NCBI RefSeq assembly: GCF_014196625.1
Contig: NZ_JACIDZ010000002.1
Span: 372,001 to 436,000 of the forward strand
Source of the DNA: Martelella radicis
Lineage (GTDB): Bacteria > Pseudomonadota > Alphaproteobacteria > Rhizobiales > Rhizobiaceae
Length of the DNA stretch: 64,000 nucleotides
Direction of reading: 5' to 3'
Shown here piece by piece: positions 1-8,787 of this stretch. Position 1 is the stretch's first letter. Every line of letters begins with the position of its first letter. Position numbers and translations under genes: made by a program. The notes under the pieces are model-generated. The model saw only the letters and a list, made by a program, of their open reading frames with translations, was not told the DNA's origin and searched no databases.

Positions 1-1
1 C

Positions 2-157
2 AAGACATATCATGCGCCAAGCCCCCTCTGGCCCGCCATATCCCGCCACATCTTGCACTTTCTCGTGGTAGCCGAAGCGCTCGTCGCCGACAACATGACA
101 CCGCGGCAGGAGCGGACTTTTTCCGCTATGATCGGAAATTATCTGCATGCCGATTGA
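2..157 (+). CDS. C-terminal fragment of an unidentified protein (cut by window edge)
   Basis: An open frame runs in from the left edge and stops at TGA 155-157, giving about 51 C-terminal residues that end in IGNYLHAD. Codon choice is GC-rich at third positions in most codons, as in neighbouring genes, and no other frame is better here. The piece is too short for me to assign a family. It lies on the same strand as the catabolic cluster that follows, but the operator at 193-210 separates them, so it is probably the end of a different transcription unit. Coding status is likely, not certain. Confidence 0.4.
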   Translation, partial: KTYHAPSPLWPAISRHILHFLVVAEALVADNMTPRQERTFSAMIGNYLHAD

Positions 158-192
158 CGAATGGGAGATCATCCCCTAAACATCATCTCAGA

Positions 193-210
193 ATTTGGAA
201 CGTACCAAAT
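193..210. promoter_or_regulatory. LacI-type operator, copy 1
   Basis: ATTTGGAACGTACCAAAT is an 18-bp near-perfect palindrome with a central CG, the usual form of LacI-family operators. It lies 14 bp before the ATG of the Gfo/Idh/MocA gene. A 16/18 identical copy stands at 12366-12383 before the second GMC gene, and a LacI-family gene is encoded at 14288-15295. Binding is inferred. Confidence 0.65.
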
Positions 211-224
211 CGGGAGGAGACGGT

Positions 225-1226
225 ATGAAGTGGGGTCTTGTCGGGGCCAGCACGATCGCGTCCGAGCACATGATCGGGGCAATCAGGGCGCAGGCCGGCC
301 ACACGGTCGAGGCGGTTCTGTCATCGAGCGCGGAGCGCGGCCAGGCCTTTGCGACTCGCAACGGCATTCCGCACGCCTTCACCGATCTCGAGACGCTTCT
401 GGCGCGCCCCGAGATCGGCGCCGTCTACATCTCCACCACCAACGAGAAGCATTTCTCTCAAGCCATGGCCGCCTTTGCCGCCGGCAAGCATGTTCTGTGC
501 GAAAAACCGCTGGCGCTCAGCGTCGACGACGCGGCGCAAATGGTCGAAGCGGCCAGAAACGCCGGCCTCGTCTTCGCCACCAACCATCACCTGCGTTGCG
601 CCGGCGCGCATCTTGCCATTCGCCAGATCATCGCCGAGGGCCGGCTCGGCCACGTCCTGTCGGTGCGGGTATTCCATGCCGTCAGCCTGCCGGAGCATCT
701 GCGCGGCTGGCGCATCGACAACCGCGACGCCGGCGGCGGCGTGATCGCCGACATCACCGTCCATGACGCCGACACGGTGCGTTTTCATCTTGGCGAGGAT
801 CCGAAGACGGTTGTCGCGCAGGCCGTCTCCTCCGGGCTCGGCGAAGGCGTGGAAGACAGCGTCATGTCTGTCTGGACCATGCCGTCCGGCATCATGGTGC
901 AGAGCCATGAGAGCTTCACCCATCCCTATGCCGGTTCCGGCATCGAGGTTCACGGCACGGAGGGTTCGCTTTTTGCCCAGGGCGTCATGACCCAGAGACC
1001 GACCGGCACGATCACAATGACGGACAAGGATGGCACCGTACAACTCAACTATGACCGCCACGACCTCTACGGCTACGGGCTGAAGGCCTTCAACCGGGCG
1101 GTTGCCGGCCACGGCCGCCCCGCTGCGGACGGCGTCGACGGACTGAAATCGCTGGCGGTTGCGATGGCCGTTGCCCGGTCGGCGCGCGAAGGCCGGGCCG
1201 TCGATGTGGACTACAAAGGATATTGA
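225..1226 (+). CDS. Gfo/Idh/MocA family NAD(P)-dependent oxidoreductase
   Basis: Cytosolic dehydrogenase of 333 residues, the usual family length. The N-terminal Rossmann fold shows GLVGAST at residues 4-10, the cofactor/substrate motif EKP at 93-95, and the family signature GGG..D...H with Asp176 and His180 in the C-terminal sheet domain. ATG 225 is chosen over an upstream TTG because GGGAGGAG precedes it closely. It is the first gene of the cluster, sits directly behind LacI-type operator copy 1, and is followed after 3 bp by the CoA-transferase gene. Family members oxidise sugars, cyclitols or keto-glycosides; the substrate here cannot be read from sequence. Family assignment is sure, reaction unknown. 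Confidence 0.88.
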   Translation: MKWGLVGASTIASEHMIGAIRAQAGHTVEAVLSSSAERGQAFATRNGIPHAFTDLETLLARPEIGAVYISTTNEKHFSQAMAAFAAGKHVLCEKPLALSVDDAAQMVEAARNAGLVFATNHHLRCAGAHLAIRQIIAEGRLGHVLSVRVFHAVSLPEHLRGWRIDNRDAGGGVIADITVHDADTVRFHLGEDPKTVVAQAVSSGLGEGVEDSVMSVWTMPSGIMVQSHESFTHPYAGSGIEVHGTEGSLFAQGVMTQRPTGTITMTDKDGTVQLNYDRHDLYGYGLKAFNRAVAGHGRPAADGVDGLKSLAVAMAVARSAREGRAVDVDYKGY

Positions 1227-1229
1227 GAA

Positions 1230-2804
1230 ATGAAGAGCAAGGTCGTCAGCGCGGAAGCCGCCGTCAGCCGGATTGCAGACAATGCCGTGGTTTCGGTGTC
1301 GTCCTCTTCCGGTCTCGGCTGCCCGGACAAGGTGCTGGAAGCGCTCGGCGCGCGGTTTGAGGCCACCGGCCATCCCCGGCGGCTGACCACGCTGCATCCC
1401 ATTGCCGCCGGCGATATGTACGGCATCAAGGGCATTGACCATATCGCTCGCGACGGGCTCCTCGACCGGGTGATCGCCGGTTCCTATCCGAGCGGCGCCT
1501 CGTCGCTGCCCATGCCGGAAATCTGGAAGATGATCGTCGAAAATCGGATCGCGGCCTACAACGTGCCCTCCGGTATCATGTTCGACATGCACCGCGACGT
1601 GGCGGCCAAGCGCCCGGGCGTCCTCACCCAGGTCGGCATTGATACATTCGTCGACCCTGAACTTCAGGGCTGCGCCATGAACGACAAGGCCGCGGACGCG
1701 CCGATCGTCAAACGCGTCGACTTTGCCGGCGACACCTGGCTGCATTTCGACAATTTCGCCCCCGATGTGACGATCCTGCGCGCAACGACGGCCGATGAAC
1801 ACGGCAATCTCACCTATGAGCACGAGGGCGCCTATCTCGGCGGCCTCGACCAGGCGATTGCCGCGCGCAACAATCGCGGCCTCGTGATTGCCCAGGTCAA
1901 GCGGGTGACGGCGGCCGGTTCGCTGCGTCCGCACGATGTGCGCGTTCCCGGCCATCTGGTGGACTGCATCGTGGTCGATCCCGACCAGTACCAGACCACC
2001 GAAACGCTTTACGATCCGGCGATTTCCGGGGAGATCATCCACCCGCTGGCGGATTTCGAGCTCGCCGAATACGGCGTGGAAAAAGTGATCGCGCGGCGCG
2101 CGGCGATGGAGCTCGCATCCGGCCAGGCCGCCAATCTCGGCTTCGGCATCTGCGCGCTGGTGCCGCGCATCCTGCTGGAAGAGGGCCATGCCGGCGACGT
2201 CACATGGGCGATCGAGCAGGGCGCCGTCGGCGGCATGCCGCTGACCGGCTTTGCCTTCGGCTGCGCGTCGAACGCCGATGCCTTCATGCCCTCGCCCAAC
2301 CAGTTCACCTATTTTCAGGGCGGCGGCTTCGATGTCACCTTCCTCTCCTTCCTCGAGGTGGACCGCAAGGGCAATGTCAACGTCTCCAAGCTCGACAAGA
2401 AGCCTTATCTGACGGCCGGCTGCGGCGGTTTCGTCGACATTACGGCCAATGCCCGCAAGATCGTGTTTGCAGGGCTTTTCGAGGCGGCGGCCGGCCTCAA
2501 CCTGACGAGCGAGGGCCTGTTCGTCGAAAAGCCGGGCAAGTTCTCAAAGATGGTCGAGGCCGTCGAGCACGTCACCTTTTCAGGGAGCCGCGCCAGGGAG
2601 AATGGCCAGGACGTGCTCTATGTCACCGAACGCTGCGTTATGCGCATCGGCGACAACGGGCTTGTCGCCACCGAGATCATGCCGGGCATCGATCCCGAGC
2701 GCGACATCATCGCCGCGTCCGGCGGACGGGTCTCCGTCGCAGAAAACGCGACCAGCATGCCGCTGTCGCTGCTGTCCGAACGGAAGATGGGGCTCAAGAT
2801 ATGA
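1230..2804 (+). CDS. Acyl-CoA:acetate/3-ketoacid CoA-transferase (YdiF-like, alpha-beta fusion)
   Basis: A 524-residue family I CoA-transferase with both halves fused in one chain, as in E. coli YdiF. The first half carries SSSSGLGCPDKV near residue 30. The second half carries the catalytic glutamate motif IEQGAVGGMPL, with Glu329 the expected residue forming the gamma-glutamyl-CoA thioester. It moves CoA from an acyl-CoA donor to a free carboxylic acid. The gene starts 3 bp after the oxidoreductase stop, so the two are co-transcribed and probably coupled. Together with the downstream crotonase and aldehyde dehydrogenase it suggests that an acid made by oxidation is activated to a CoA thioester. 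Acid substrate unknown. Confidence 0.88.
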   Translation: MKSKVVSAEAAVSRIADNAVVSVSSSSGLGCPDKVLEALGARFEATGHPRRLTTLHPIAAGDMYGIKGIDHIARDGLLDRVIAGSYPSGASSLPMPEIWKMIVENRIAAYNVPSGIMFDMHRDVAAKRPGVLTQVGIDTFVDPELQGCAMNDKAADAPIVKRVDFAGDTWLHFDNFAPDVTILRATTADEHGNLTYEHEGAYLGGLDQAIAARNNRGLVIAQVKRVTAAGSLRPHDVRVPGHLVDCIVVDPDQYQTTETLYDPAISGEIIHPLADFELAEYGVEKVIARRAAMELASGQAANLGFGICALVPRILLEEGHAGDVTWAIEQGAVGGMPLTGFAFGCASNADAFMPSPNQFTYFQGGGFDVTFLSFLEVDRKGNVNVSKLDKKPYLTAGCGGFVDITANARKIVFAGLFEAAAGLNLTSEGLFVEKPGKFSKMVEAVEHVTFSGSRARENGQDVLYVTERCVMRIGDNGLVATEIMPGIDPERDIIAASGGRVSVAENATSMPLSLLSERKMGLKI

Positions 2805-2848
2805 TTGCCGGCCACGCCGCATATTCTGCCGTCACGGCGAACCCAACA

Positions 2849-2983
2849 ATCTCCCCCCTTGAGGGGGAGATGCCCCGACAGGGGCAGAGGGGGGTGAACT
2901 CCCTCCGTCCTTTCGGAGCAAGCGGTTCTGCCCCATACCCCTCTCTGTCGCTTTCGCGACATCTCCCCCTCAAGGGAGGAGAT
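2849..2983. repeat. Palindromic multi-hairpin intergenic repeat, copy 1
   Basis: 135-bp element. Ends are the self-complementary blocks CTCCCCCCTTGAGGGGGAG and its counterpart; inside are hairpins TGCCCCgacaGGGGCA and GTCGCTTTCGCGAC flanked by GAGGGGGGT and ACCCCTCTC. It fills the gap between the CoA-transferase and crotonase genes. Six copies occur in the window. Confidence 0.9.
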
Positions 2984-3048
2984 CGGCGGAAGGACTTCGC
3001 AAGGCTCGTAGCCAAGACTCTGTCTTCAAGGACAATGGAGCCCGTGCA

Positions 3049-3816
3049 ATGAGCGCCATTCATCTGATCCCGCACGGCCCCATCGCCGAGCTGCACCTCG
3101 ACAATCCGGCCAAGCTCAATGCCTTCACGCCGGAGATGCTCGACAGCCTGGAGGCTCATCTTGCCGCAATCGAGGCCGATCCCGCCATCCGTTTCGTCAT
3201 TCTGACGGCCGAGGGCGACCGGGCCTTTTGCGCCGGCGCTGACATCAATGCCTGGGGCGATCTGTCGCCCGGCGATTTCGCCCGTTTCTGGGTGCGCGAC
3301 GGTCATCGCCGCTTCGACCGGCTGGCGCGGCTTTCCAAGCCGACGATCGCGGCCCTTTCTGCGCATACGTTCGGCGGCGGGCTCGAGCTTGCGATTGCCT
3401 GCGATATCCGGGTGATGGCGCCGAAGGCGACGATCGCGCTTCCCGAGCCCAAGGTGGGCATCGTGCCCGGCTGGTCCGGCACGCAGCGCATGACGCGGCT
3501 TCTGCCGGAGCCCGTGGTCAAGGAAATGGCGCTCTTCGGCAGGCGCATCGGGGCGGAACGGGCAACCGCGCTCGGCTTTGCCGCGGAGATTGCGGAAGAC
3601 TGCCGCGCCCGCGCCTTCGAGATCGCCGAAGCCGGACTGGAGACCTCCGCCTATTCCACCGAAATCGTCAAATACATGATCCACGCGGGCGTGGGCGAAG
3701 ACCGCTCCGCCATGGTCGAAACGCTGGGCAGCGGCATGATCGCCGCCTCCTTCGACAAGGCCGAGGGCGTTTCGGCCTTTCGCGAAAAACGCAAACCGTC
3801 ATTCAAGGGCTGTTAG
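3049..3816 (+). CDS. Enoyl-CoA hydratase/isomerase (crotonase) family protein
   Basis: A 255-residue crotonase-fold enzyme. The oxyanion-hole segment CAGADIN is at residues 61-67. Both glutamates typical of true hydratases are present: Glu113 in GGGLELA and Glu133 in LPEPKVG. That favours syn-addition of water to an enoyl-CoA rather than isomerase-only chemistry. It is separated from the CoA-transferase gene by repeat copy 1 and ends 2 bp before the aldehyde dehydrogenase gene. In this cluster it is likely to act on the CoA thioester made by the transferase. Exact substrate unknown; a dehalogenase or decarboxylase role within the same fold cannot be excluded. Confidence 0.87.
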   Translation: MSAIHLIPHGPIAELHLDNPAKLNAFTPEMLDSLEAHLAAIEADPAIRFVILTAEGDRAFCAGADINAWGDLSPGDFARFWVRDGHRRFDRLARLSKPTIAALSAHTFGGGLELAIACDIRVMAPKATIALPEPKVGIVPGWSGTQRMTRLLPEPVVKEMALFGRRIGAERATALGFAAEIAEDCRARAFEIAEAGLETSAYSTEIVKYMIHAGVGEDRSAMVETLGSGMIAASFDKAEGVSAFREKRKPSFKGC

Positions 3817-3818
3817 AC

Positions 3819-5336
3819 ATGACCGACCTCACCATCATCCCCGCTGTCAATCACACGCCGGAACCGGTTTTCGTCGCCCGCCACCTGATCAACGGCGTGT
3901 GGCAGGCGTCCGTGAACGGCGAAACCTTTGAGCGCGCATCGCCCGCTCACGGTCAGACGGTGACGGAGGCCGCCCTTGGCGGCGTCGCAGAGACGGAAGC
4001 GGCAATCGCTGCCGCCCGGACCGCCTTTGATGACGGGCGCTGGTCGCGCATCTCCGGCAAGGAGCGCGCCGAGATCCTGCTGAAGGTTGCCGCTTTCATC
4101 GAACGCGACCTTGATCGCATCGCCATGCGCGACACGCTGGAGAGCGGCAAGCCGATTGCGCAGGCCCGTGACGAGATCGCGGGGGCGGTCGACATCTGGC
4201 GCTTTGCCGCCTCGCTTGCCCGCACGGTTTCCGGCGACAGCCACAATTCGCTCGGCGACGACATGCTCGGCCTGGTGCTGAAGGAGCCGGTCGGTGTCGC
4301 GGCCCTGATCGCGCCATGGAATTTCCCTTTCCTGATCGTCTCGCAGAAACTGCCCTTTGCCCTCGCCGCCGGCTGCACCGCCGTCGTCAAGCCATCGGAA
4401 CTGACCCCGTCCTCGGCCGTCATCCTCGGCGAATTGCTGATGGAGGCGGGCATTCCCGACGGCGTCGTCAACATCGTGCTCGGCTATGGCGATCCGGTGG
4501 GCACGACCATGTGCCAGAGCGAAAGCGTCGACATGGTGTCGTTCACGGGCTCGACCGCCGTCGGCAAGGCGATCGTGCGAGCGAGCGCCGGAACGCTGAA
4601 GAAGGTTTCGCTGGAACTCGGCGGCAAGAACCCGCAGGTGGTCTTCCCCGATTGCGATCTCGACGAGGCGGCCGATGCCATCGTCTTCGGCGTCTATTTC
4701 AACGCCGGCGAGTGCTGCAATTCCGGCTCGCGCATCATCGTGCATGAAGACATCGCCGAGGCGCTGACCGAAAAGGTGGTGGCGCTGTCGAAAAAGGTAC
4801 CCTTCGGCGATCCGCTCGATCCGCGCACCAAGGTCGGGGCGATCATTTCGGATGCGCATTTCGACAAGATCGATGGCTATGTTTCCGGCGCCAGAAGCGA
4901 CGGCGCGGCCATACCCCTTGGCGGCGGAGCGCTTGCCGTGCCGGGGTTGTCAGGCCGGTTCTACACGCCTACAGTCGTGACAAATGTCAATTCCACCATG
5001 GCTGTCGCACGGGAGGAGGTCTTCGGACCGGTGCTATCGGTCTTGACGTTTAAAACGATTGAGGAGGCAATCGAGCTCGCCAACGGCGCCGCCTACGGGC
5101 TGTCTGCAGGGGTCTGGAGCAACGATGTCAGCACCTGCCTTGCCTTTGCCCGCCGCGTTCAGGCCGGCACCGTGTGGACCAATACCTGGATGGATGGATT
5201 TTCCGAACTGCCTTTCGGCGGCGTCAAGCAATCGGGCCTCGGCCGCGAGCTTGGCCGCTACGGGCTGGAAGAATACCTGGAGGTGAAGACCGTGACGATG
5301 CGCATCGGGCGCACGCGCGCATCCTGGGTCGACTGA
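3819..5336 (+). CDS. NAD(P)-dependent aldehyde dehydrogenase
   Basis: A 505-residue enzyme of the classical ALDH superfamily, oxidising an aldehyde to its acid in the cytosol. Visible are the cofactor-pocket motif APWNFP at residues 165-170, FTGSTAVG near 242-249, the general base Glu266 in LELGGKNP, and the catalytic cysteine Cys300 in FNAGECCNSGSR. It starts 2 bp after the crotonase stop, so the genes are tightly coupled. It may supply the acid that the CoA-transferase activates, after oxidation of an alcohol by a GMC enzyme of the cluster. Betaine- or gamma-aminobutyraldehyde dehydrogenases look similar; the substrate is not decidable here. Confidence 0.9.
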   Translation: MTDLTIIPAVNHTPEPVFVARHLINGVWQASVNGETFERASPAHGQTVTEAALGGVAETEAAIAAARTAFDDGRWSRISGKERAEILLKVAAFIERDLDRIAMRDTLESGKPIAQARDEIAGAVDIWRFAASLARTVSGDSHNSLGDDMLGLVLKEPVGVAALIAPWNFPFLIVSQKLPFALAAGCTAVVKPSELTPSSAVILGELLMEAGIPDGVVNIVLGYGDPVGTTMCQSESVDMVSFTGSTAVGKAIVRASAGTLKKVSLELGGKNPQVVFPDCDLDEAADAIVFGVYFNAGECCNSGSRIIVHEDIAEALTEKVVALSKKVPFGDPLDPRTKVGAIISDAHFDKIDGYVSGARSDGAAIPLGGGALAVPGLSGRFYTPTVVTNVNSTMAVAREEVFGPVLSVLTFKTIEEAIELANGAAYGLSAGVWSNDVSTCLAFARRVQAGTVWTNTWMDGFSELPFGGVKQSGLGRELGRYGLEEYLEVKTVTMRIGRTRASWVD

Positions 5337-5432
5337 GATCGCCGGCCGCGCCGATTGCGGCCTGCGGGAGAGGAAATGACCATCATGGCCGAAACCGGCC
5401 ATGGGGTTTCAAAACGCAAAGAGGAGGAGACT

Positions 5433-6689
5433 ATGCGTTTGAATTTTGCAAGAAGTGCAGCAATGCTCGCCATCGTGGCGGCTTCCGCGTCCGCGACATC
5501 GGTCAAGGCCGAGGATGTCGAGGTCCTGCACTGGTGGACGGCGGGCGGTGAAGCCGCGGCGCTGAACGTCCTGAAGGAGAACCTGCAGGATCAGGGCATC
5601 GGCTGGCAGGACATGCCGGTTGCAGGCGGCGGCGGCGAACAGGCCATGACCGTGCTGCGCGCCCGCGTCACCGGCGGCAACCCTCCGGCGGCCGTGCAGA
5701 TGCTCGGCTTCGACATCACCGACTGGGCCAAGGAAGGCGCGCTCGCCAATCTGAACGACATCGCCGCCGAGGAAGGCTGGGACGAGGTTGTTCCGTCGGC
5801 ACTGCAGAAATTCTCTAAATATGACGGAGAATGGGTCGCGGCCCCGGTGAACGTGCATTCCACCAACTGGGTCTGGGCCAACAAGTCGATCCTCGACGAA
5901 CTCGGCATCGAGCAGCCCGAGACCTGGGACGAACTCGTTGCCGCGATGGACAAGGTCAAGGCCTCCGGCAAGACCGCCGTCGCCCATGGCGGCCAGGCCT
6001 GGCAGGACGCCACGATCTTTGACGCCGTGGTGATGGCAACCGGCGGCCCGGAATTCTACCAGGCCTCGATGGTCGACCTTGATCCGGAAGCGCTCGGCTC
6101 CGACACGATGAAGGAAGTCTTCGACCGCATGACCGTGATCCGCGGCTATGTGGACGACAACTTCTCCGGCCGCGACTGGAACCTGGCTTCCGCCATGGTC
6201 ATCAATGACGAGGCCGCCTTCCAGTTCATGGGCGACTGGGCCAAGGGCGAATTCCTCAAGGCCGGCCTGACGCCGGGCGAGGACTTCCTGTGCTTCCGCT
6301 TCCCCGGCACGCAGGACCAGGTGACCTTCAACTCCGACCAGTTCGCCTTCTTCCAGCAGGGCGACGAGCCGACGCCGGAACAGGCGGCGCTGGCCAAGGC
6401 GATCATGTCGCCGGAATTCCAGTCGGCCTTCAACGTCGTCAAGGGGTCCGTGCCGGCGCGCACCGACGTCTCGGACGAGGCGTTTGACGCCTGCGGCAAG
6501 AAGGGCATGGCCGATCTGGCCGCAGCCTCGGAAAGCGGCAACCTGTTCGGATCCATGGCGCACGGTCACGCCAACCCGGCCTCCGTCAAGAACGCCATGT
6601 ATGACGTGATCACCGCTCAGTTCAACGGTGAGTACGACAGCGAAACCGCGACCGAGGAACTGGTCACGGCGGTACAGATCGCGCAGTAA
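5433..6689 (+). CDS. Sugar ABC transporter substrate-binding protein (GtsA-like, CUT1)
   Basis: Periplasmic binding protein of 418 residues with a Sec signal peptide (basic MRLNFAR, hydrophobic core, cleavage after VKA at about residue 26). The stretch [11 protein letters not shown] followed by MGDWAKGEF is characteristic of the glucose/mannose-binding GtsA group of Pseudomonas-type CUT1 transporters, so an aldohexose or related sugar is a fair guess. ATG 5433 is chosen because GAGGAGGAG lies just upstream and the signal peptide starts there. Permeases and ATPase follow on the same strand after a 313-bp gap with a hairpin and repeat copy 2. Confidence 0.87.
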   Translation: MRLNFARSAAMLAIVAASASATSVKAEDVEVLHWWTAGGEAAALNVLKENLQDQGIGWQDMPVAGGGGEQAMTVLRARVTGGNPPAAVQMLGFDITDWAKEGALANLNDIAAEEGWDEVVPSALQKFSKYDGEWVAAPVNVHSTNWVWANKSILDELGIEQPETWDELVAAMDKVKASGKTAVAHGGQAWQDATIFDAVVMATGGPEFYQASMVDLDPEALGSDTMKEVFDRMTVIRGYVDDNFSGRDWNLASAMVINDEAAFQFMGDWAKGEFLKAGLTPGEDFLCFRFPGTQDQVTFNSDQFAFFQQGDEPTPEQAALAKAIMSPEFQSAFNVVKGSVPARTDVSDEAFDACGKKGMADLAAASESGNLFGSMAHGHANPASVKNAMYDVITAQFNGEYDSETATEELVTAVQIAQ

Positions 6690-7002
6690 ACACGCCGCAC
6701 TTCGGAGAGGGTCAAGGCCCTCTCCGCTCGCAGACCATGAGGCGGGTTTGAAGGGCACTTCGCTCCAATACCGGCTTGGCTTGCCAGCTGAACTTGCCGC
6801 TTGTCGATCTCCCCCCTTGAGGGGGAGATGCCCGGCAGGGCAGAGGGGGGTGAACCGCCCGCAGCACGTTCGGTGCTTGAGGCAAGCCCCATACCCCCCT
6901 CTGTCGCTTTCGCGACATCTCCCCCTCAAGGGGGGAGATTGATTGGCGGTAATCCGCTTCAGAATAACACCGGCGGCAGGGCCGCCAACCCGGAGGATAG
7001 GA
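6690..7002 (+). other. 313-bp intercistronic gap with hairpin and repeat
   Basis: The gap between the binding-protein gene and the first permease holds a 9-bp perfect hairpin (CGGAGAGGG/CCCTCTCCG, 6703-6726) without a T-run and repeat copy 2 (6807-6939). No gene is seen. Hairpins after a binding-protein cistron commonly stabilise its mRNA or reduce read-through into the permeases; that role is inferred here. Confidence 0.6.
6807..6939. repeat. Palindromic multi-hairpin intergenic repeat, copy 2
   Basis: 133-bp copy with the same layout as copy 1, ending 63 bp before the permease ATG. It lies between the binding-protein and permease genes of the GtsABC-like transporter, so it is transcribed within that operon. 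Confidence 0.9.
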
Positions 7003-7905
7003 ATGGCTTCGTCTGCAGCAAGACGAGGGAGCGCGGGAGATTTCCTGCGTGACGCCCTGCCGAAAATCGTGCTCAGTCCATCGCTGGCGATGGTTCTGAT
7101 CTTCGTCTACGGCTTCATCGCCTTTACCGTCTATCTGTCGTTTACCGACAGCCGCATCCTGCCGAGCTATGATCTCGTCGGCTGGAAGAACTACATGAAC
7201 CTCTTCCGGCTGAGAGCCTGGACGATCGCGGTCAAGAACGTCGTCATCTTCGGCGGGCTCTATATCACCTTCTGCTGCGCGATCGGGCTGATGCTGGCGA
7301 TCTTTCTCGACCAGAAGATCCGCGCCGAGGGCTTCATCCGGTCCATCTACCTCTATCCGATGGCGCTGTCCTTCATCGTCACCGGCACGGCTTGGAAATG
7401 GTTTCTCGATCCCGGCATCGGCCTTGAGGCGGTGATGCATTCCTGGGGCTGGACGAGCTTCCAGTTCAACTGGATCAAGTCGAACCAGATGGCGATCTAC
7501 ACCATCGTGATCGCCGCCGTCTGGCAGACCTCCGGCTTCGTCATGGCGATGTTCCTCGCAGGCCTTCGCGGCATCGACAATGAGGTGCTGAAGGCCGCCC
7601 AGATCGACGGCGCCTCCAATTTCGCGCTCTACCGGCGCATCGTCATTCCGCAGCTTCGCCCCGCCTTCATGTCGGCGATCGTGGTGCTCGCCCATATGGC
7701 GATCAAATCCTATGACCTCGTCATCGCCCTGACCGGCGGCGGGCCGGGCCGTTCCACCGAGTTGCCCGCGACCTTCATGTATTCCTACACATTCACCCGC
7801 AACCAGATGGGCATCGGCGCCGCATCCGCCGTGATCATGCTGATGTCGATCGCCGCGATCATGGTGCCATATCTCTGGTCGGAACTGAGGGAGAAGCACC
7901 AATGA
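7003..7905 (+). CDS. Sugar ABC transporter permease, first subunit (GtsB-like)
   Basis: Inner-membrane permease of 300 residues with about six transmembrane helices (first near residues 27-47). The cytoplasmic EAA-type coupling loop is visible as EVLKAAQIDGASNFALYRR and contacts the ATPase. ATG 7003 follows CCGGAGGATAGG, a strong ribosome-binding site; an in-frame upstream start at 6943 would begin right at the end of repeat copy 2 and lacks one. The stop overlaps the start of the second permease by 4 bp (ATGA), so the two permeases are translationally coupled and form a heterodimeric channel. Confidence 0.9.
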   Translation: MASSAARRGSAGDFLRDALPKIVLSPSLAMVLIFVYGFIAFTVYLSFTDSRILPSYDLVGWKNYMNLFRLRAWTIAVKNVVIFGGLYITFCCAIGLMLAIFLDQKIRAEGFIRSIYLYPMALSFIVTGTAWKWFLDPGIGLEAVMHSWGWTSFQFNWIKSNQMAIYTIVIAAVWQTSGFVMAMFLAGLRGIDNEVLKAAQIDGASNFALYRRIVIPQLRPAFMSAIVVLAHMAIKSYDLVIALTGGGPGRSTELPATFMYSYTFTRNQMGIGAASAVIMLMSIAAIMVPYLWSELREKHQ

Positions 7906-8783
7906 GTTCGAATGCTTCCACCCAGGTCGTCTCGACGGGCCGCGGCGCGCGCTTCGTCATCTACACGATCCTCCTGATCTTCTGCCTCTATTACCTTCTG
8001 CCGCTTTACGTGATGGTGGTGAACTCGCTCAAGCCGCTTCGCGAGATTCAGGCGGGCGGGATGATGAACCTGCCGGATGCCTGGACGCTCGAACCGTGGA
8101 AAAGCGCCTGGTCGACGGCGCAGATCGGCGTGCAGGCGACCGGCCTCAAGCCCTATTTCATGAACTCGATCCAGATGGTGGTGCCGGCTGTCGCGATCTC
8201 CACCGTGCTCGGCGCCCTCAACGGCTATGTGCTGACCAAATGGCAGTTCCGCGGCCACAAGATCATCTTCGGCCTTTTGCTGTTTGCCTGCTTCATCCCC
8301 TTCCAGATCGTGCTGATCCCGATGGCGCGCATTCTGGGCATCATGGGCATTGCCGGTTCCGTGCCGGGGCTGATCTTCGTGCATCTGGTCTACGGCATCG
8401 GTTTCTCGACGCTTTATTTCCGCAATTACTACGCCCAGTTCCCCGATGAACTGGTGCGCGCGGCGCAGATCGACGGGGCGGGATTCTTTACGATCTTCCG
8501 CCGCATCATGCTGCCCTCATCCGGGCCGATCGCGGTGGTCTGCATCATCTGGCAGTTCACCAATATCTGGAACGACTTCCTGTTCGGTGCGTCGTTTTCC
8601 GATTTCAACAGCCAGCCGATGACGGTGGCGCTCAACAATCTCGTCCAGTCCTCCACCGGCGTGAAGGAATACAATGTCCACTTCGCCGGCGCGATCATGG
8701 CGGCACTGCCGACGCTGCTCGTCTACATCGTCGCCGGACGCTACTTCGTGCGCGGCCTGATGGCCGGCAGCGTGAAAGGGTAA
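7902..8783 (+). CDS. Sugar ABC transporter permease, second subunit (GtsC-like)
   Basis: Inner-membrane permease of 293 residues and partner of the preceding gene. It has about six hydrophobic helices, the typical MVVNSLKPLREI segment after helix 1, and an EAA loop DELVRAAQIDGAGFFTIFRR. Late in the chain QFTNIWNDFLFG matches the CUT1 MalG-type family. Start overlaps the upstream stop by 4 bp, and the ATPase gene follows after 4 bp, so the permease pair and the ATPase are one unit. Substrate follows that of the binding protein, probably an aldose. Confidence 0.9.
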   Translation: MSSNASTQVVSTGRGARFVIYTILLIFCLYYLLPLYVMVVNSLKPLREIQAGGMMNLPDAWTLEPWKSAWSTAQIGVQATGLKPYFMNSIQMVVPAVAISTVLGALNGYVLTKWQFRGHKIIFGLLLFACFIPFQIVLIPMARILGIMGIAGSVPGLIFVHLVYGIGFSTLYFRNYYAQFPDELVRAAQIDGAGFFTIFRRIMLPSSGPIAVVCIIWQFTNIWNDFLFGASFSDFNSQPMTVALNNLVQSSTGVKEYNVHFAGAIMAALPTLLVYIVAGRYFVRGLMAGSVKG

Positions 8784-8787
8784 AAGC

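Noticed and set aside
321-2189. Long minus-strand open frame of 622 codons over the first two genes
   Set aside because: It is the antisense shadow of GC-rich genes with strong protein families on the plus strand; no family resemblance or ribosome-binding site.
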